Below, piece after piece: positions 27,536 to 35,962 of a stretch of DNA of 64,000 nucleotides. Below the pieces are notes generated by a model. That model was not told where the DNA came from. It was given only the letters and a program-made list of their open reading frames with translations, and did not search any database. Both the position numbers and the translations under genes were made by a program. This DNA comes from Flavobacteriales bacterium UBA7468 (lineage in GTDB: Bacteria > Bacteroidota > Bacteroidia > Flavobacteriales_D > Crocinitomicaceae): the NCBI GenBank assembly GCA_002478565.1, contig DLPC01000016.1, forward strand, positions 1-64,000, given 5' to 3'. Every line of letters begins with the position of its first letter. The first letter of the stretch is position 1.

Positions 27536-28510
27536 TCAGACCTCAATGCCAAACAATTCGACGTCTATTTCAATATTTTCACTTTTATTTTGATCATCTT
27601 CTATACAACTCAAAATAAGATCAGCCGCTTTTTCACCAACTATTTTTCCGTCGTGGAAAATATAATGCAGCTGCTTGTGAAGAAAAGGCATGGTTAAACC
27701 ATCAGAGAAACCAATTACTTCAGTTTTTTTCGATAGTTTATTTTCTTTGATGGCTGTAATGATTCCTAAAAGTACTTCGTCAGAAATGCCAAAAAATGCA
27801 TTTGTTTGTTTGTTTTGGAGCTGATCAATGGTAAAATGATAGGCTGCATTCGCATCTTTTGCAAAACAGACATCGAGTTGGATGTGCGGGTCAAGCTCAC
27901 TTTCAAAGCCTAATTTTCTGTTCTTGGAAATATTCAATTCTTCTGGACCAAAAACAGCCGCAACTCTTTTGATTTTCTTCTCATTCAAATATTGCGCGCA
28001 TTTTGCAGCGGCCTCGGCATCGTTGATGTGTACTGTCGGGAAAGTATGGTTTTCAATGGTGTTATCAAAAAGAACTAATGGGATACCTAGTTTTTTACAA
28101 ACGTCTAAATGTGCTAGATTTTTAGTCTGGTTACTCAATGAAAGCAGAATGCCATCGACCCGCATGTCGCAACACTGTTTTATAGCAGCAACCTCGTTGT
28201 CTAGTTCATCTTCGGTAATTAAAATAAGGGTTTGGTACTGATTTTTATTGAGCTTTTTGGTGATGCCTTCAATGACATCGGGTATGAAAGAACGGTAAAT
28301 TTTGGGTAAAATAACCGCGATAATCTTGGATTGTTTTTTTCTGAAATTGGCCGCGAAACTATTGGGTTTGAACTGTAACTCTTCAGCCAGCTGTTGTACC
28401 CGTTGCCTTACTTCAAGGCTGATATCAGGGTGATTATTCAAGGCACGTGAAACCGTAGAGGGGCTTACTTTGAGAAAATTGGCCAAATCTTTAATTGTCA
28501 TCGGTTTCAT
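27536..28510 (-). CDS. LacI-family transcriptional regulator of the sugar locus
   Basis: A 324-residue LacI/GalR regulator. The N-terminal helix-turn-helix and hinge helix occupy about residues 4-58, with TIKDLANFLKVSPSTVSRAL and NFRKKQSKI. A periplasmic-binding-protein-like effector domain fills the rest. It is divergent from a TonB receptor gene, and three LacI-type palindromes lie between the two. It probably senses a sugar or sugar phosphate. The same operator sequence at 41831 suggests at least one more target. Whether it represses or activates is not decided by the operator positions. Confidence 0.9.
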   Translation of the reverse strand: MKPMTIKDLANFLKVSPSTVSRALNNHPDISLEVRQRVQQLAEELQFKPNSFAANFRKKQSKIIAVILPKIYRSFIPDVIEGITKKLNKNQYQTLILITEDELDNEVAAIKQCCDMRVDGILLSLSNQTKNLAHLDVCKKLGIPLVLFDNTIENHTFPTVHINDAEAAAKCAQYLNEKKIKRVAAVFGPEELNISKNRKLGFESELDPHIQLDVCFAKDANAAYHFTIDQLQNKQTNAFFGISDEVLLGIITAIKENKLSKKTEVIGFSDGLTMPFLHKQLHYIFHDGKIVGEKAADLILSCIEDDQNKSENIEIDVELFGIEV

Positions 28511-28569
28511 ACCTACAAGTATGCCATTTTTTTAGGACAAATCAAAAAAATGTGAAAAAGTATTCAACC

Positions 28570-28605
28570 GCAAACGATTGCACAAACGATTGCGCAAACG
28601 ATTGC
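28570..28605. promoter_or_regulatory. Three tandem LacI-type operators
   Basis: Three back-to-back 12-bp units, GCAAACGATTGC (28570-28581), ACAAACGATTGC (28582-28593) and GCAAACGATTGC (28594-28605). Each is a near-palindrome around a central CG, the symmetry of LacI/GalR operators. They lie between the divergent lacI-type and TonB receptor genes, about 26 bp upstream of the receptor's putative TTTG -33 element (28631-28634). The site at 41831-41846 contains the same core. Confidence 0.75.
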
Positions 28606-28678
28606 GAGTTTTTAGAACCTTTTTCAGTGTTTTGCCAATGTTAAATTCCTATAAATTGGTCGAACCAAAACTAAAACT

Positions 28679-31135
28679 ATGGAAAACAAAAATTACTTAA
28701 ATGTAAAAACCCTTGCTGGCTTGCTGATGCTCCAGTTAGGTGTTGCACAGACATCCTTTGCTCAAGTTGGCAAGGAGAAAGATTCTGTGAAAAACGTCAA
28801 TGAAGTAGTGGTAACTGGTGTGACTAATCCAAAAGCAGCACTCAGTTCATCTATTTCTATTTCTACTTTGCGCCCGGACCAAATTGAGCGTTCAGCGCCG
28901 CGTACAACCGCAGAAATTTTCCGTCAAATTCCAGGTATTCGTTCCGAATCATCTGCAGGTGACGGTAATACTAACTTATCTGTTCGTGGTGTTCCACTCG
29001 CAACAGGAGGGTCTAAGTATTTATTAATACAAGAAGACGGTTTGCCAGTTCTTCAGTTCGGTGATATCGCATTTGGTACTCAAGATCAATTTGTTCGTGC
29101 TGATGCAACCATCGGAAGAGTAGAATCAGTGCGTGGAGGATCTGCTTCTACATTAGCTTCCAATTCACCGGCTGGTATCATCAACTTTATTTCTAAAGAT
29201 GGACGCCGCGAGGGTGGATCTATTGCTACGTCAGTAGGTCTAGACTACAGAAACCTGCGCTCTGATGTAGAATACGGTACGAAAGTAGGTGATGGTCTTT
29301 ACATGCACGTAGGAGGCTTCTATCGCCAAGGTGTTGGGCCAAGAGATATTGGTTTCAACGGAAATGACGGTGGTCAAATCAAAGCCAATTTATTGAAAGA
29401 GTTCGATAACGGATATGTAAAAGTATACGTCAAAGCCCTCAGAGATCATACAGCAGCTTATATGCCAATGCCGATGACGGTAAGTGGTTCAAACGAAGCA
29501 CCTGTTTGGGGTTCTGTAAATGGTTACAATGCTTTGACTGGTGGTTTACAAACGCCATTTATGTCTAACATTGTGGCATTAAACGAAGCCAACCAGCCTG
29601 AAATGGTCAATGTACACGATGGCATGACTTCCAATTACACAGCTGTAGGTACAGAGTTTAAATTTGATTTAGGCAATGACTGGACGCTTACAGGTCGTTC
29701 GCGTTATGCGGGTGTAAATGGTCGCTTTGTCGCTCCTTTCCCAGCAAACTTTGGTTCTACTGAAGCCATTGCCGGAGGTCTTGTTGGAGCAGGTAATACC
29801 TACACAGTAACCAATCAAGACGGATCGAATTACGAAGGTGAAACATTGATGTTGATGCACTTATTTAATACTAAATTGAATAATTTCAACAACATGACCA
29901 ACGATTACAATATCAACAAGAAAACTTCTTTTGGTAATTTGAATTTTGGTCTTTACCAAGCCACACAGCAATTAAATATGTCATGGTTATGGAATTCTTA
30001 CCTTATGAGTGCTGCTGACGCTGACAACGGTTATGGTCAATTGCTTGATATCAATCGCGTTGATTCAACAGGTGCTGCTACAGCGCTTACAGAAAATGGT
30101 CTTTTGGCTTATGGCGTTCCTGCATGGGGTAACTGCTGCCAACGTAACTATAATGTTGCCTATAACATTTTAGCTCCATATTTAAATGGCGATATCGAAG
30201 TATCCGATGCATTGACACTTTCACTTGGTGCACGCTATGACATGGGTACGGCAAATGGTACATACGCTGGTTCTGTGCAATCACCAATGAATGACATCAA
30301 TGGAAACGGAACTATTTCTGCTGTAGAAAACAGTGTTTCTATGATTGATAACAACAATCCAAGTGTAGTTAATTACAACTGGAATTACCTTTCTTATTCA
30401 GTTGGTGCTAACTACCAACTTGACCAATCAAGTGCTGTTTTCGCACGCTATTCAAAAGGAGGTCGTGCAGGTGCTGACCGCGTTCTTTTCGGAACCTATT
30501 TGAACCCACAAGGTGGATTGACAGCTGCGAACAATGTTGTTGATTTCACTTCACAAGCGGAAGTAGGATACAAAATGCGTAAAAATGGTATGCTTTTAAA
30601 TGCAACTGCATTCTTCGCGCAAACAGACGAAAAGAACTTTGAAGCAACCACACAAAAATTCTTTGACCGTACTTACAACGCTGTAGGTCTTGAATTAGAA
30701 GCAGGTTATACTGTGAAAAACTTCCAGATTTACGGAAACTTGACATATACCGATGCAAAAATAGCTGCTGACGAAGTAACGCCAAGCAATGTTGGTAAGA
30801 CACCACGTCGTCAAGCTCCACTTATTTACTCAGTAACACCTGTATACAATATCACTAAAGATATTCAATTAGGTGCAAACCTTATCGGTACTGGAAGCTC
30901 TTTTGCACAAGACAACAACGAGTTGGTCATGAGTGCATACTTCTACTTGAATCCTTACATCAGTTGGTCTCCAATTGAAAACCTAAATGTGATGTTACAG
31001 TCAAATAACGTTTTAAACGCAATGGGTGTAACTGAATCAGAAGAAGGTTCAATCACTGCTGGTCAGACAAATTACGTAAGAGCTAGATCAATTGCAGGTC
31101 GTTCAACTGCAATTAGCATCCGCTACCGTTTTTAA
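28679..31135 (+). CDS. TonB-dependent receptor, probable sugar (sucrose/maltodextrin-type) receptor
   Basis: An 818-residue TonB-dependent receptor with a signal peptide (about 1-28), a short linker, a plug (about 45-170: EVVVTGVTNP, RQIPGIRSESSAGDGNTNLSVRG, RVESVRGGSAST) and a barrel ending ISIRYRF. It lacks the CarboxypepD_reg domain and SusD partner of a SusCD pair, and instead resembles single TonB receptors such as Xanthomonas SuxA for sucrose. Its place behind a LacI regulator and before a hydrolase, a kinase and an MFS sugar transporter supports sugar import. A strong terminator follows its stop. Confidence 0.85.
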   Translation: MENKNYLNVKTLAGLLMLQLGVAQTSFAQVGKEKDSVKNVNEVVVTGVTNPKAALSSSISISTLRPDQIERSAPRTTAEIFRQIPGIRSESSAGDGNTNLSVRGVPLATGGSKYLLIQEDGLPVLQFGDIAFGTQDQFVRADATIGRVESVRGGSASTLASNSPAGIINFISKDGRREGGSIATSVGLDYRNLRSDVEYGTKVGDGLYMHVGGFYRQGVGPRDIGFNGNDGGQIKANLLKEFDNGYVKVYVKALRDHTAAYMPMPMTVSGSNEAPVWGSVNGYNALTGGLQTPFMSNIVALNEANQPEMVNVHDGMTSNYTAVGTEFKFDLGNDWTLTGRSRYAGVNGRFVAPFPANFGSTEAIAGGLVGAGNTYTVTNQDGSNYEGETLMLMHLFNTKLNNFNNMTNDYNINKKTSFGNLNFGLYQATQQLNMSWLWNSYLMSAADADNGYGQLLDINRVDSTGAATALTENGLLAYGVPAWGNCCQRNYNVAYNILAPYLNGDIEVSDALTLSLGARYDMGTANGTYAGSVQSPMNDINGNGTISAVENSVSMIDNNNPSVVNYNWNYLSYSVGANYQLDQSSAVFARYSKGGRAGADRVLFGTYLNPQGGLTAANNVVDFTSQAEVGYKMRKNGMLLNATAFFAQTDEKNFEATTQKFFDRTYNAVGLELEAGYTVKNFQIYGNLTYTDAKIAADEVTPSNVGKTPRRQAPLIYSVTPVYNITKDIQLGANLIGTGSSFAQDNNELVMSAYFYLNPYISWSPIENLNVMLQSNNVLNAMGVTESEEGSITAGQTNYVRARSIAGRSTAISIRYRF

Positions 31136-31158
31136 AACTTTGTTTTAGAGTGAAAGAG

Positions 31159-31191
31159 ATGAGGTGTAACTTTACACCTCATTTCTTTTTT
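31159..31191 (+). terminator. Terminator/attenuator between receptor and hydrolase genes
   Basis: Stem ATGAGGTGTA/TACACCTCAT (10 bp, loop ACTT) followed by TTCTTTTTT. It lies between the TonB receptor stop and the hydrolase start at 31204. It would let the abundant outer-membrane receptor be expressed above the downstream enzymes if read-through is partial, because no other promoter is evident in the 12-nt gap before the hydrolase ATG. Confidence 0.8.
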
Positions 31192-31203
31192 ATAGAGGGT
31201 CCT

Positions 31204-32382
31204 ATGTACAAAGAACAAGCTTTTCAGGTATTATCAAACAGCGCAACTGCTGCAGGTTTCTTGGCTACAGCAGTGGGCGATGAAAATTACAACAGGGTAT
31301 GGTCTAGAGATAGTGCTATCACGGCACTTGCAATCTTATTGCACGAATATGAGGCTTTGTATCCAAGCATTAAGGCCAGTATCCTCACACTCGGATCTCA
31401 GCAAAACGAATCTGGAATCATTCCGTCAAACGTTGCAATAGACCAAGACGGCAAACCGCAAACAAGCTTTGGAACCCTGGTTGGTAGGGTTGATGCCCAA
31501 ACGTGGTGGATCATTCAATGTTGTTTATATATTCAAAAAACCAATGATTTTGAATTGAAAGACCGCCTCAAAGACCAAATTTTTAAAGTCTTGCAATTAC
31601 TCGATGCCTGGGAATTCAATGCGCGTGATTTGATCTATACCCCTTTAGGTGGAAACTGGGCTGATGAATATATTTTGGCCGGATATACCCTATACGATAA
31701 CTTATTGAGATATTGGGCCTTGTTGCTGTGTCAGCAATGTTGGCCTTCCGAAGCATTGCTTTCAACTAAGATCACTAGTGTATATGAGGCTATTTTAGCA
31801 AATTTCAGTATCGACGGAAGAGAGATTACAAAGAAAACGATTCATCCAAGGATATTTACTGCACTTCAACACAAAAAAATCTATTATTTACCTGCGTGTT
31901 TCGATGCCGCACAATATAACATGCAATGGGATGCCGCTGCCAATGGTTTGGCATTATTACTGGGTTTTGAGAATCCTCAAATTCTTCCTTTTATAGAGCA
32001 ATTCGCACGTGTCGATCAACGCCTAGTCATCCCCTCATTTTGGCCTGTTATTCAAAAACAAGATGCAGCATGGTCCTTACTTGAAAATCAATACAATTAT
32101 TCATTCAAAAACGAACCCTATCATTTTCATAATGGTGGTTCATGGCCAGTTATGTCAGGTATATTGGCAATGGGTATCCAATCAATTGCGCCGAAAACTA
32201 CCCGGCAAATTGAGAGCACCTATGAAGGGTATCTCGCCGAGCAGGATGGTTTTAGGTTCTCAGAATATATTTCTATGAATGAACTGAAACCAGGAGGCAA
32301 ACAACAAATGTGTTTTTCTGCTTCGGGCTACTTATTTATGTGCGCAACACCAGCGCAAATCAAAACTGTTTTTTCGATATGA
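31204..32382 (+). CDS. GH100-like (alpha/alpha)6 glycoside hydrolase, possible invertase
   Basis: A 392-residue cytosolic enzyme when started at ATG 31204 (MYKEQAFQVL), which has GAGGG upstream; the longer frame opening at 31150 would translate the terminator stem. RVWSRD (residues 31-36), GRVDAQTWW (94-102) and HNGGSWPV (309-316) resemble conserved segments of GH100 neutral/alkaline invertases. I cannot name catalytic residues with certainty. Hydrolysis of sucrose to glucose and fructose is the leading inference; a debranching or other alpha-glucosidase role is possible. Its stop overlaps the next start (ATGA). Confidence 0.7.
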   Translation: MYKEQAFQVLSNSATAAGFLATAVGDENYNRVWSRDSAITALAILLHEYEALYPSIKASILTLGSQQNESGIIPSNVAIDQDGKPQTSFGTLVGRVDAQTWWIIQCCLYIQKTNDFELKDRLKDQIFKVLQLLDAWEFNARDLIYTPLGGNWADEYILAGYTLYDNLLRYWALLLCQQCWPSEALLSTKITSVYEAILANFSIDGREITKKTIHPRIFTALQHKKIYYLPACFDAAQYNMQWDAAANGLALLLGFENPQILPFIEQFARVDQRLVIPSFWPVIQKQDAAWSLLENQYNYSFKNEPYHFHNGGSWPVMSGILAMGIQSIAPKTTRQIESTYEGYLAEQDGFRFSEYISMNELKPGGKQQMCFSASGYLFMCATPAQIKTVFSI

Positions 32383-33020
32383 TAGGAGAGATAATCAATC
32401 AAGACTTACTTAATCTGAATGCTGCTAAGGCTTTGCTGAGCACATTTGAAGTTTTTGATGACCCTCAGAAAATCGTCGTGGCGATTGCAGGTGAATCTGG
32501 AAGTGGTAAAACACATATGGCAACTGCTTTGGCAAAGGAATTATTTGCCAACAAAATTCAAACGCAAATTTTACACATGGATGATTTTTTCAAACTTCCT
32601 CCTGCTAGTAATCATGCGCAAAGGCTCACTGATATTTCTCAAGTTGGGCCACAAGAAGTGAATTTGGAAAGATTAAACGCCTTGATTTCAGCATTCAAGT
32701 CAAATGCTGGTAATTGTAGCATTCCGACTGTTGATTACTATCAAAATAGCATCGCTGAATCGCATTTGGACCTCAGTGAGGTTCAAGTGCTCATTATTGA
32801 AGGCACCTATACCTTTTTTTTGAAAGACACCAATTTTCATTTATTTATGTCTCGAGACTACGAGCAAACCAAAGAATTGCGTTTGGCAAGAAATAGGGGG
32901 AATGAAGCTCAAGATGAATTTATTGAACGTGTGTTGCGCATCGAGCACGAAATCATAGCAGGAAGTGCCACGAAAGCTGATGCTTACATTGATTACGATT
33001 TTAATTTGCAGATCAAATGA
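32379..33020 (+). CDS. Uridine-kinase-fold P-loop kinase in the sugar operon
   Basis: A 213-residue P-loop kinase with Walker A GESGSGKT at residues 38-45, an LHMDDFFKLP segment matching the uridine kinase/phosphoribulokinase group, VDYYQNS and an IIEGTYTFF strand. Its start overlaps the hydrolase stop (ATGA), and its stop overlaps the transporter start (ATGA), so it is translationally coupled inside a sugar-uptake operon. Uridine kinase is the family default, but this position makes a sugar kinase (for fructose or glucose released by the hydrolase) plausible. Substrate unproven. Confidence 0.75.
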   Translation: MIGEIINQDLLNLNAAKALLSTFEVFDDPQKIVVAIAGESGSGKTHMATALAKELFANKIQTQILHMDDFFKLPPASNHAQRLTDISQVGPQEVNLERLNALISAFKSNAGNCSIPTVDYYQNSIAESHLDLSEVQVLIIEGTYTFFLKDTNFHLFMSRDYEQTKELRLARNRGNEAQDEFIERVLRIEHEIIAGSATKADAYIDYDFNLQIK

Positions 33021-34342
33021 AAAAAATCCTACCGCGTTTGAGTTTTTGGCAGCTCTGGAATATGAATTTTGGTTTTCTCGGTATTCAGTATAGTTTCGGA
33101 TTGCAACAAACGGCAATCAATCCAATTTATATGTTACTTGGGGCAAATCCAGACGAATTGCCTCTGTTGAACCTCGCAGGCCCAATGACAGGTCTTTTGG
33201 TTCAGCCGCTAATTGGAGCCCTAAGCGATAAAACATGGCATCCGCGGCTAGGAAGACGCAAACCATACTTTCTCATTGGAGCCATTCTTTGTTCCTTGGC
33301 GTTGTTTGCATTCCCTTACAGCAGTACGATTTGGATGGCAGCGGGTTTACTTTGGATCCTTGATGCCGGAAACAATACAGCTATGGAGCCATATCGGGCA
33401 TTTGTAGCCGATGTTTTACCTGCGCATGAGCAGCGTCGGGGTTTTCTGATCCAGAGTTTTTTTACAGGTTTTGGGATTACGCTAGCTAATCTCTGTCTGT
33501 ATCTTTTTCAAAAAAGTGAGTGGCTTGGTCAAAAAAGTGAAAATGGCCTACCATATTGGGTCTATGTAGCATTTTTTGTTGGGGGCATTACCTCGATTAC
33601 AACTATTTTGTGGGCCATGTACAAAACCAAAGAGGTACCGCCTTCGGATGAAGAATTAAAAATATTGAAAGAAACAAAGCGAAATCTGCTAGCGCCAATC
33701 ATTGATATCTTTAGCGCAATAAAAGGGATGCCTTCCGTTTTATGGAAATTGGCGCTTATGTATTTGTTTCAGTGGTATGCTTTGTTTATATATTGGCAGT
33801 TCGCTGCGCTATCTGTGGCACTAACGATTTATAAAATACCGCTCGGTACTAAAATGAATGCTCATCCAGCTTTTGAACAGGCAGTCAGTTTTACTGGTTT
33901 ACTCAATGCTGGATATAACATTGTTACTTTTATTGTTGCGCTTTTATTGATGCGCATCTTGTCTAAATTCTCCGCACATAAGGTGCACGCTGTATCTTTA
34001 CTTTTTGCGGCATTTGGTCTTTTGAATTTCTCGGTAACGCAAGAACAAACCACCCAAATTATCAATATAGTTGGTCTTGGTATCGCATGGGCAAGTATTA
34101 TGGGCGTTCCTTTCTTAATGGTCGTGCCTGAGTTACCCAAAGAAAAATATGGTGTTTATATGGGGATCATCAATATGATGATTGTCATTCCGATGATCAT
34201 TCAAACCCTGACTTTCGGGTGGTTGTATCAAAATATATTGCAAAACAACCCGTCCTATGCCATTTGTTTTGCAGCTTGTTTATTCTTTATAGCTGCAACT
34301 TTGAGTTTCTTTTTATTTAATAAAAGAGCTACTCAGCACTAA
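33017..34342 (+). CDS. MFS sugar transporter, SLC45/SUT-like
   Basis: A 441-residue major facilitator with about 12 helices. The loop after helix 2 carries ALSDKTWHPRLGRRKPYF, the S-D...GRR(K/R)P(Y/F) signature of the SLC45/plant sucrose transporter relatives, and helix 1 has GFLGIQYSFGLQQTAINP. It would bring a disaccharide from the periplasm into the cytoplasm after the TonB receptor. It is the last gene of the coupled hydrolase-kinase-transporter operon and overlaps the convergent next gene by 14 nt. Confidence 0.85.
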   Translation: MKKILPRLSFWQLWNMNFGFLGIQYSFGLQQTAINPIYMLLGANPDELPLLNLAGPMTGLLVQPLIGALSDKTWHPRLGRRKPYFLIGAILCSLALFAFPYSSTIWMAAGLLWILDAGNNTAMEPYRAFVADVLPAHEQRRGFLIQSFFTGFGITLANLCLYLFQKSEWLGQKSENGLPYWVYVAFFVGGITSITTILWAMYKTKEVPPSDEELKILKETKRNLLAPIIDIFSAIKGMPSVLWKLALMYLFQWYALFIYWQFAALSVALTIYKIPLGTKMNAHPAFEQAVSFTGLLNAGYNIVTFIVALLLMRILSKFSAHKVHAVSLLFAAFGLLNFSVTQEQTTQIINIVGLGIAWASIMGVPFLMVVPELPKEKYGVYMGIINMMIVIPMIIQTLTFGWLYQNILQNNPSYAICFAACLFFIAATLSFFLFNKRATQH

Positions 34343-35153
34343 AATAACCACGGTCAGTTGGTTGGATCCAATAAAACCAGTCGTAATAGGCCAAGTGATG
34401 GCTCTTGATGAAGCCAAGTTTGCGTTTAGGATAGTCCTTAGGGATGTAAAGGCGACCACCTTTTGTTGGCTCTTGCAAATTTTCTATTCCTGGAACCGCT
34501 TGTTGTGGGGCTATTCCATCTTGTAAACAGATAGCATTTGCAGCCGAAACATCGGCATTGGCGCCATATTGCCAGACTTCATCAAATAAAGACCAATCTC
34601 GGGAGCCCGAATTGGCAGCTTCAGGGGATAAAATGAGTGCCTTGCCAAATTGATAATGAGGCGAGAGGATATCAATGATTCCTAAGAAATAAGCGTAGCC
34701 CATACTGTGACATACAACATGGATTTTTTTAGGAGGATGCTCCATAAAGTATTTTTCTAGCAATACACCTGCTTTTCTACCGTTTTCAATACGAATTTCA
34801 AAGCCATTTGGATTAGGGGTTGTATTTAAGACCCACGAGCTTTTGCGTTTGATCCAGCAAAATCTAGAAAATACATAGGACCTAACAGCCTTTCCCATGT
34901 TTAAATGAGTAGAGGTGCTGATTGGATGATGTGCATCGAGGTAAAGTGCTTTGGCTTCTGGAAATCTTTTTTTAATGGAGTCGTCAAGGGCATACCAATA
35001 GCCAGTTGGATCTTTTTGATGAATTTGATTGGTGGTAATTTCGGCGTCGTGTTTTGGGCCTCTATAGCCATTTATGAATAAAATGTAATCTTGGGCAAAC
35101 ATGGCAGTTGGCAATAATAAAATGAAGAGTTGGATGAATTGTTTATTTCCCAT
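34329..35153 (-). CDS. Secreted lipase-like alpha/beta-hydrolase
   Basis: A 274-residue protein from ATG 35153, beginning with a signal peptide (GNKQFIQLFILLLPTAMFAQ). After it YILFINGYRGP is an oxyanion-type strand, and HVVCHSMGYAYFLG supplies a nucleophile elbow CHSMG, with Cys in the first position where Gly is usual in GxSxG. A late HHLAYYDWFYW provides a His candidate. Substrate unknown; lipase or peptidase-like esterase is possible. It overlaps the upstream DUF2459 gene by 11 nt. Confidence 0.65.
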   Translation of the reverse strand: MGNKQFIQLFILLLPTAMFAQDYILFINGYRGPKHDAEITTNQIHQKDPTGYWYALDDSIKKRFPEAKALYLDAHHPISTSTHLNMGKAVRSYVFSRFCWIKRKSSWVLNTTPNPNGFEIRIENGRKAGVLLEKYFMEHPPKKIHVVCHSMGYAYFLGIIDILSPHYQFGKALILSPEAANSGSRDWSLFDEVWQYGANADVSAANAICLQDGIAPQQAVPGIENLQEPTKGGRLYIPKDYPKRKLGFIKSHHLAYYDWFYWIQPTDRGYFSAE

Positions 35154-35886
35154 ATTGATAAAATATTCCACCTGCAAAAGCAGTCCAATAACAGGCCTTT
35201 TGCTCACATGCTTTTAATCCGTTGTTGACCCAAGTATTGCACGTAGAAAACAAGGAGTAACGCCCATATGCGGCATAATAAGCATCGTTACCAGTGACAA
35301 CCCCAGGTTTAGTTGCTTTGATGTAAATAGTTTTCCATCCCGGCTTAGAATGAACCAACGTGTTTTCGATGTAGCGCACTAATTTTTTGTATTGTTGGGA
35401 TGTAAGCCGCAATTTGATGATCGGTCGGTCATTGAGCAATTGTTGGTAGTAGGTTGCATGGATTGCGGACGGCCCGATGCCAAACGGAACACTGATGGCA
35501 GTTTTAAAGGTGAGATCAGACCACTCTGGTGTATTCATGTAAAAGTATTGATCTCCCCAACCAATAGACACTAAGGTGCTCAGGCTATCTTTAAAGGCGG
35601 TGTTTGCTAATGGAAATTCTGTATGCCAATCTTTAATTTGATTCTTAACAGGAACTACGAAGTCTGTGTGGACGCCTGATTTCATTAAGTAAACTTCAAT
35701 GCTTGAATTTTTGTTCGGATTACCTTTGATACTGATTCGAGAAAGTAAAAATGCACAGACCACGTAAAGTAAAATAGCGGATCCAACGGCAGTTAGGGAA
35801 TAGCCCATCCATTTCAGAACGCGCTTAGTGGCTCTTCTGACACGCCGAGTTTGATACCAATGAAGTTTGCGTCTTTTTTGCTGCAT
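35143..35886 (-). CDS. DUF2459/TIGR02117 family protein
   Basis: A 247-residue protein with a basic N-terminus, one membrane helix at about residues 29-52, and a periplasmic domain containing VYLMKSGVHTDFVVPV, IGWGDQYFYMNTPEW and NTWVNNGLKACEQKACYW. These match the TIGR02117 (DUF2459) family. The His/Cys/Asn pattern hints at a hydrolase fold, but the function of the family is not established. A TAACTTTG box lies 10 nt before its ATG, and it is probably co-transcribed with the lipase-like gene. Confidence 0.8.
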   Translation of the reverse strand: MQQKRRKLHWYQTRRVRRATKRVLKWMGYSLTAVGSAILLYVVCAFLLSRISIKGNPNKNSSIEVYLMKSGVHTDFVVPVKNQIKDWHTEFPLANTAFKDSLSTLVSIGWGDQYFYMNTPEWSDLTFKTAISVPFGIGPSAIHATYYQQLLNDRPIIKLRLTSQQYKKLVRYIENTLVHSKPGWKTIYIKATKPGVVTGNDAYYAAYGRYSLFSTCNTWVNNGLKACEQKACYWTAFAGGIFYQYGK

Positions 35887-35896
35887 ATGTTCAAAA

Positions 35897-35904
35897 CAAA
35901 GTTA
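35897..35904 (-). promoter_or_regulatory. -7 box TAACTTTG before the DUF2459 gene
   Basis: A perfect minus-strand TAnnTTTG, 10 nt before the ATG; no convincing -33 element at the usual spacing. Confidence 0.4.
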
Positions 35905-35935
35905 AACTTATTAGCTAATTTGAAGGGTAGTTGCT

Positions 35936-35943
35936 TATTTTTG
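35936..35943 (+). promoter_or_regulatory. -7 box TATTTTTG for the S41 protease gene
   Basis: A perfect TAnnTTTG, 19 nt before the ATG, leaving a short leader. The nearest TTTG upstream (35919-35922) is too close to be a standard -33 element. Confidence 0.4.
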
Positions 35944-35962
35944 TGTTCAGTAAATCTACGCC

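Noticed and set aside
28570..28605. The tandem repeats could be a CRISPR array or origin iterons.
   Set aside because: Units are only 12 bp, touch each other with no spacers, are palindromic, and sit between a LacI-type gene and its target. No cas genes or DnaA/Rep gene is nearby.
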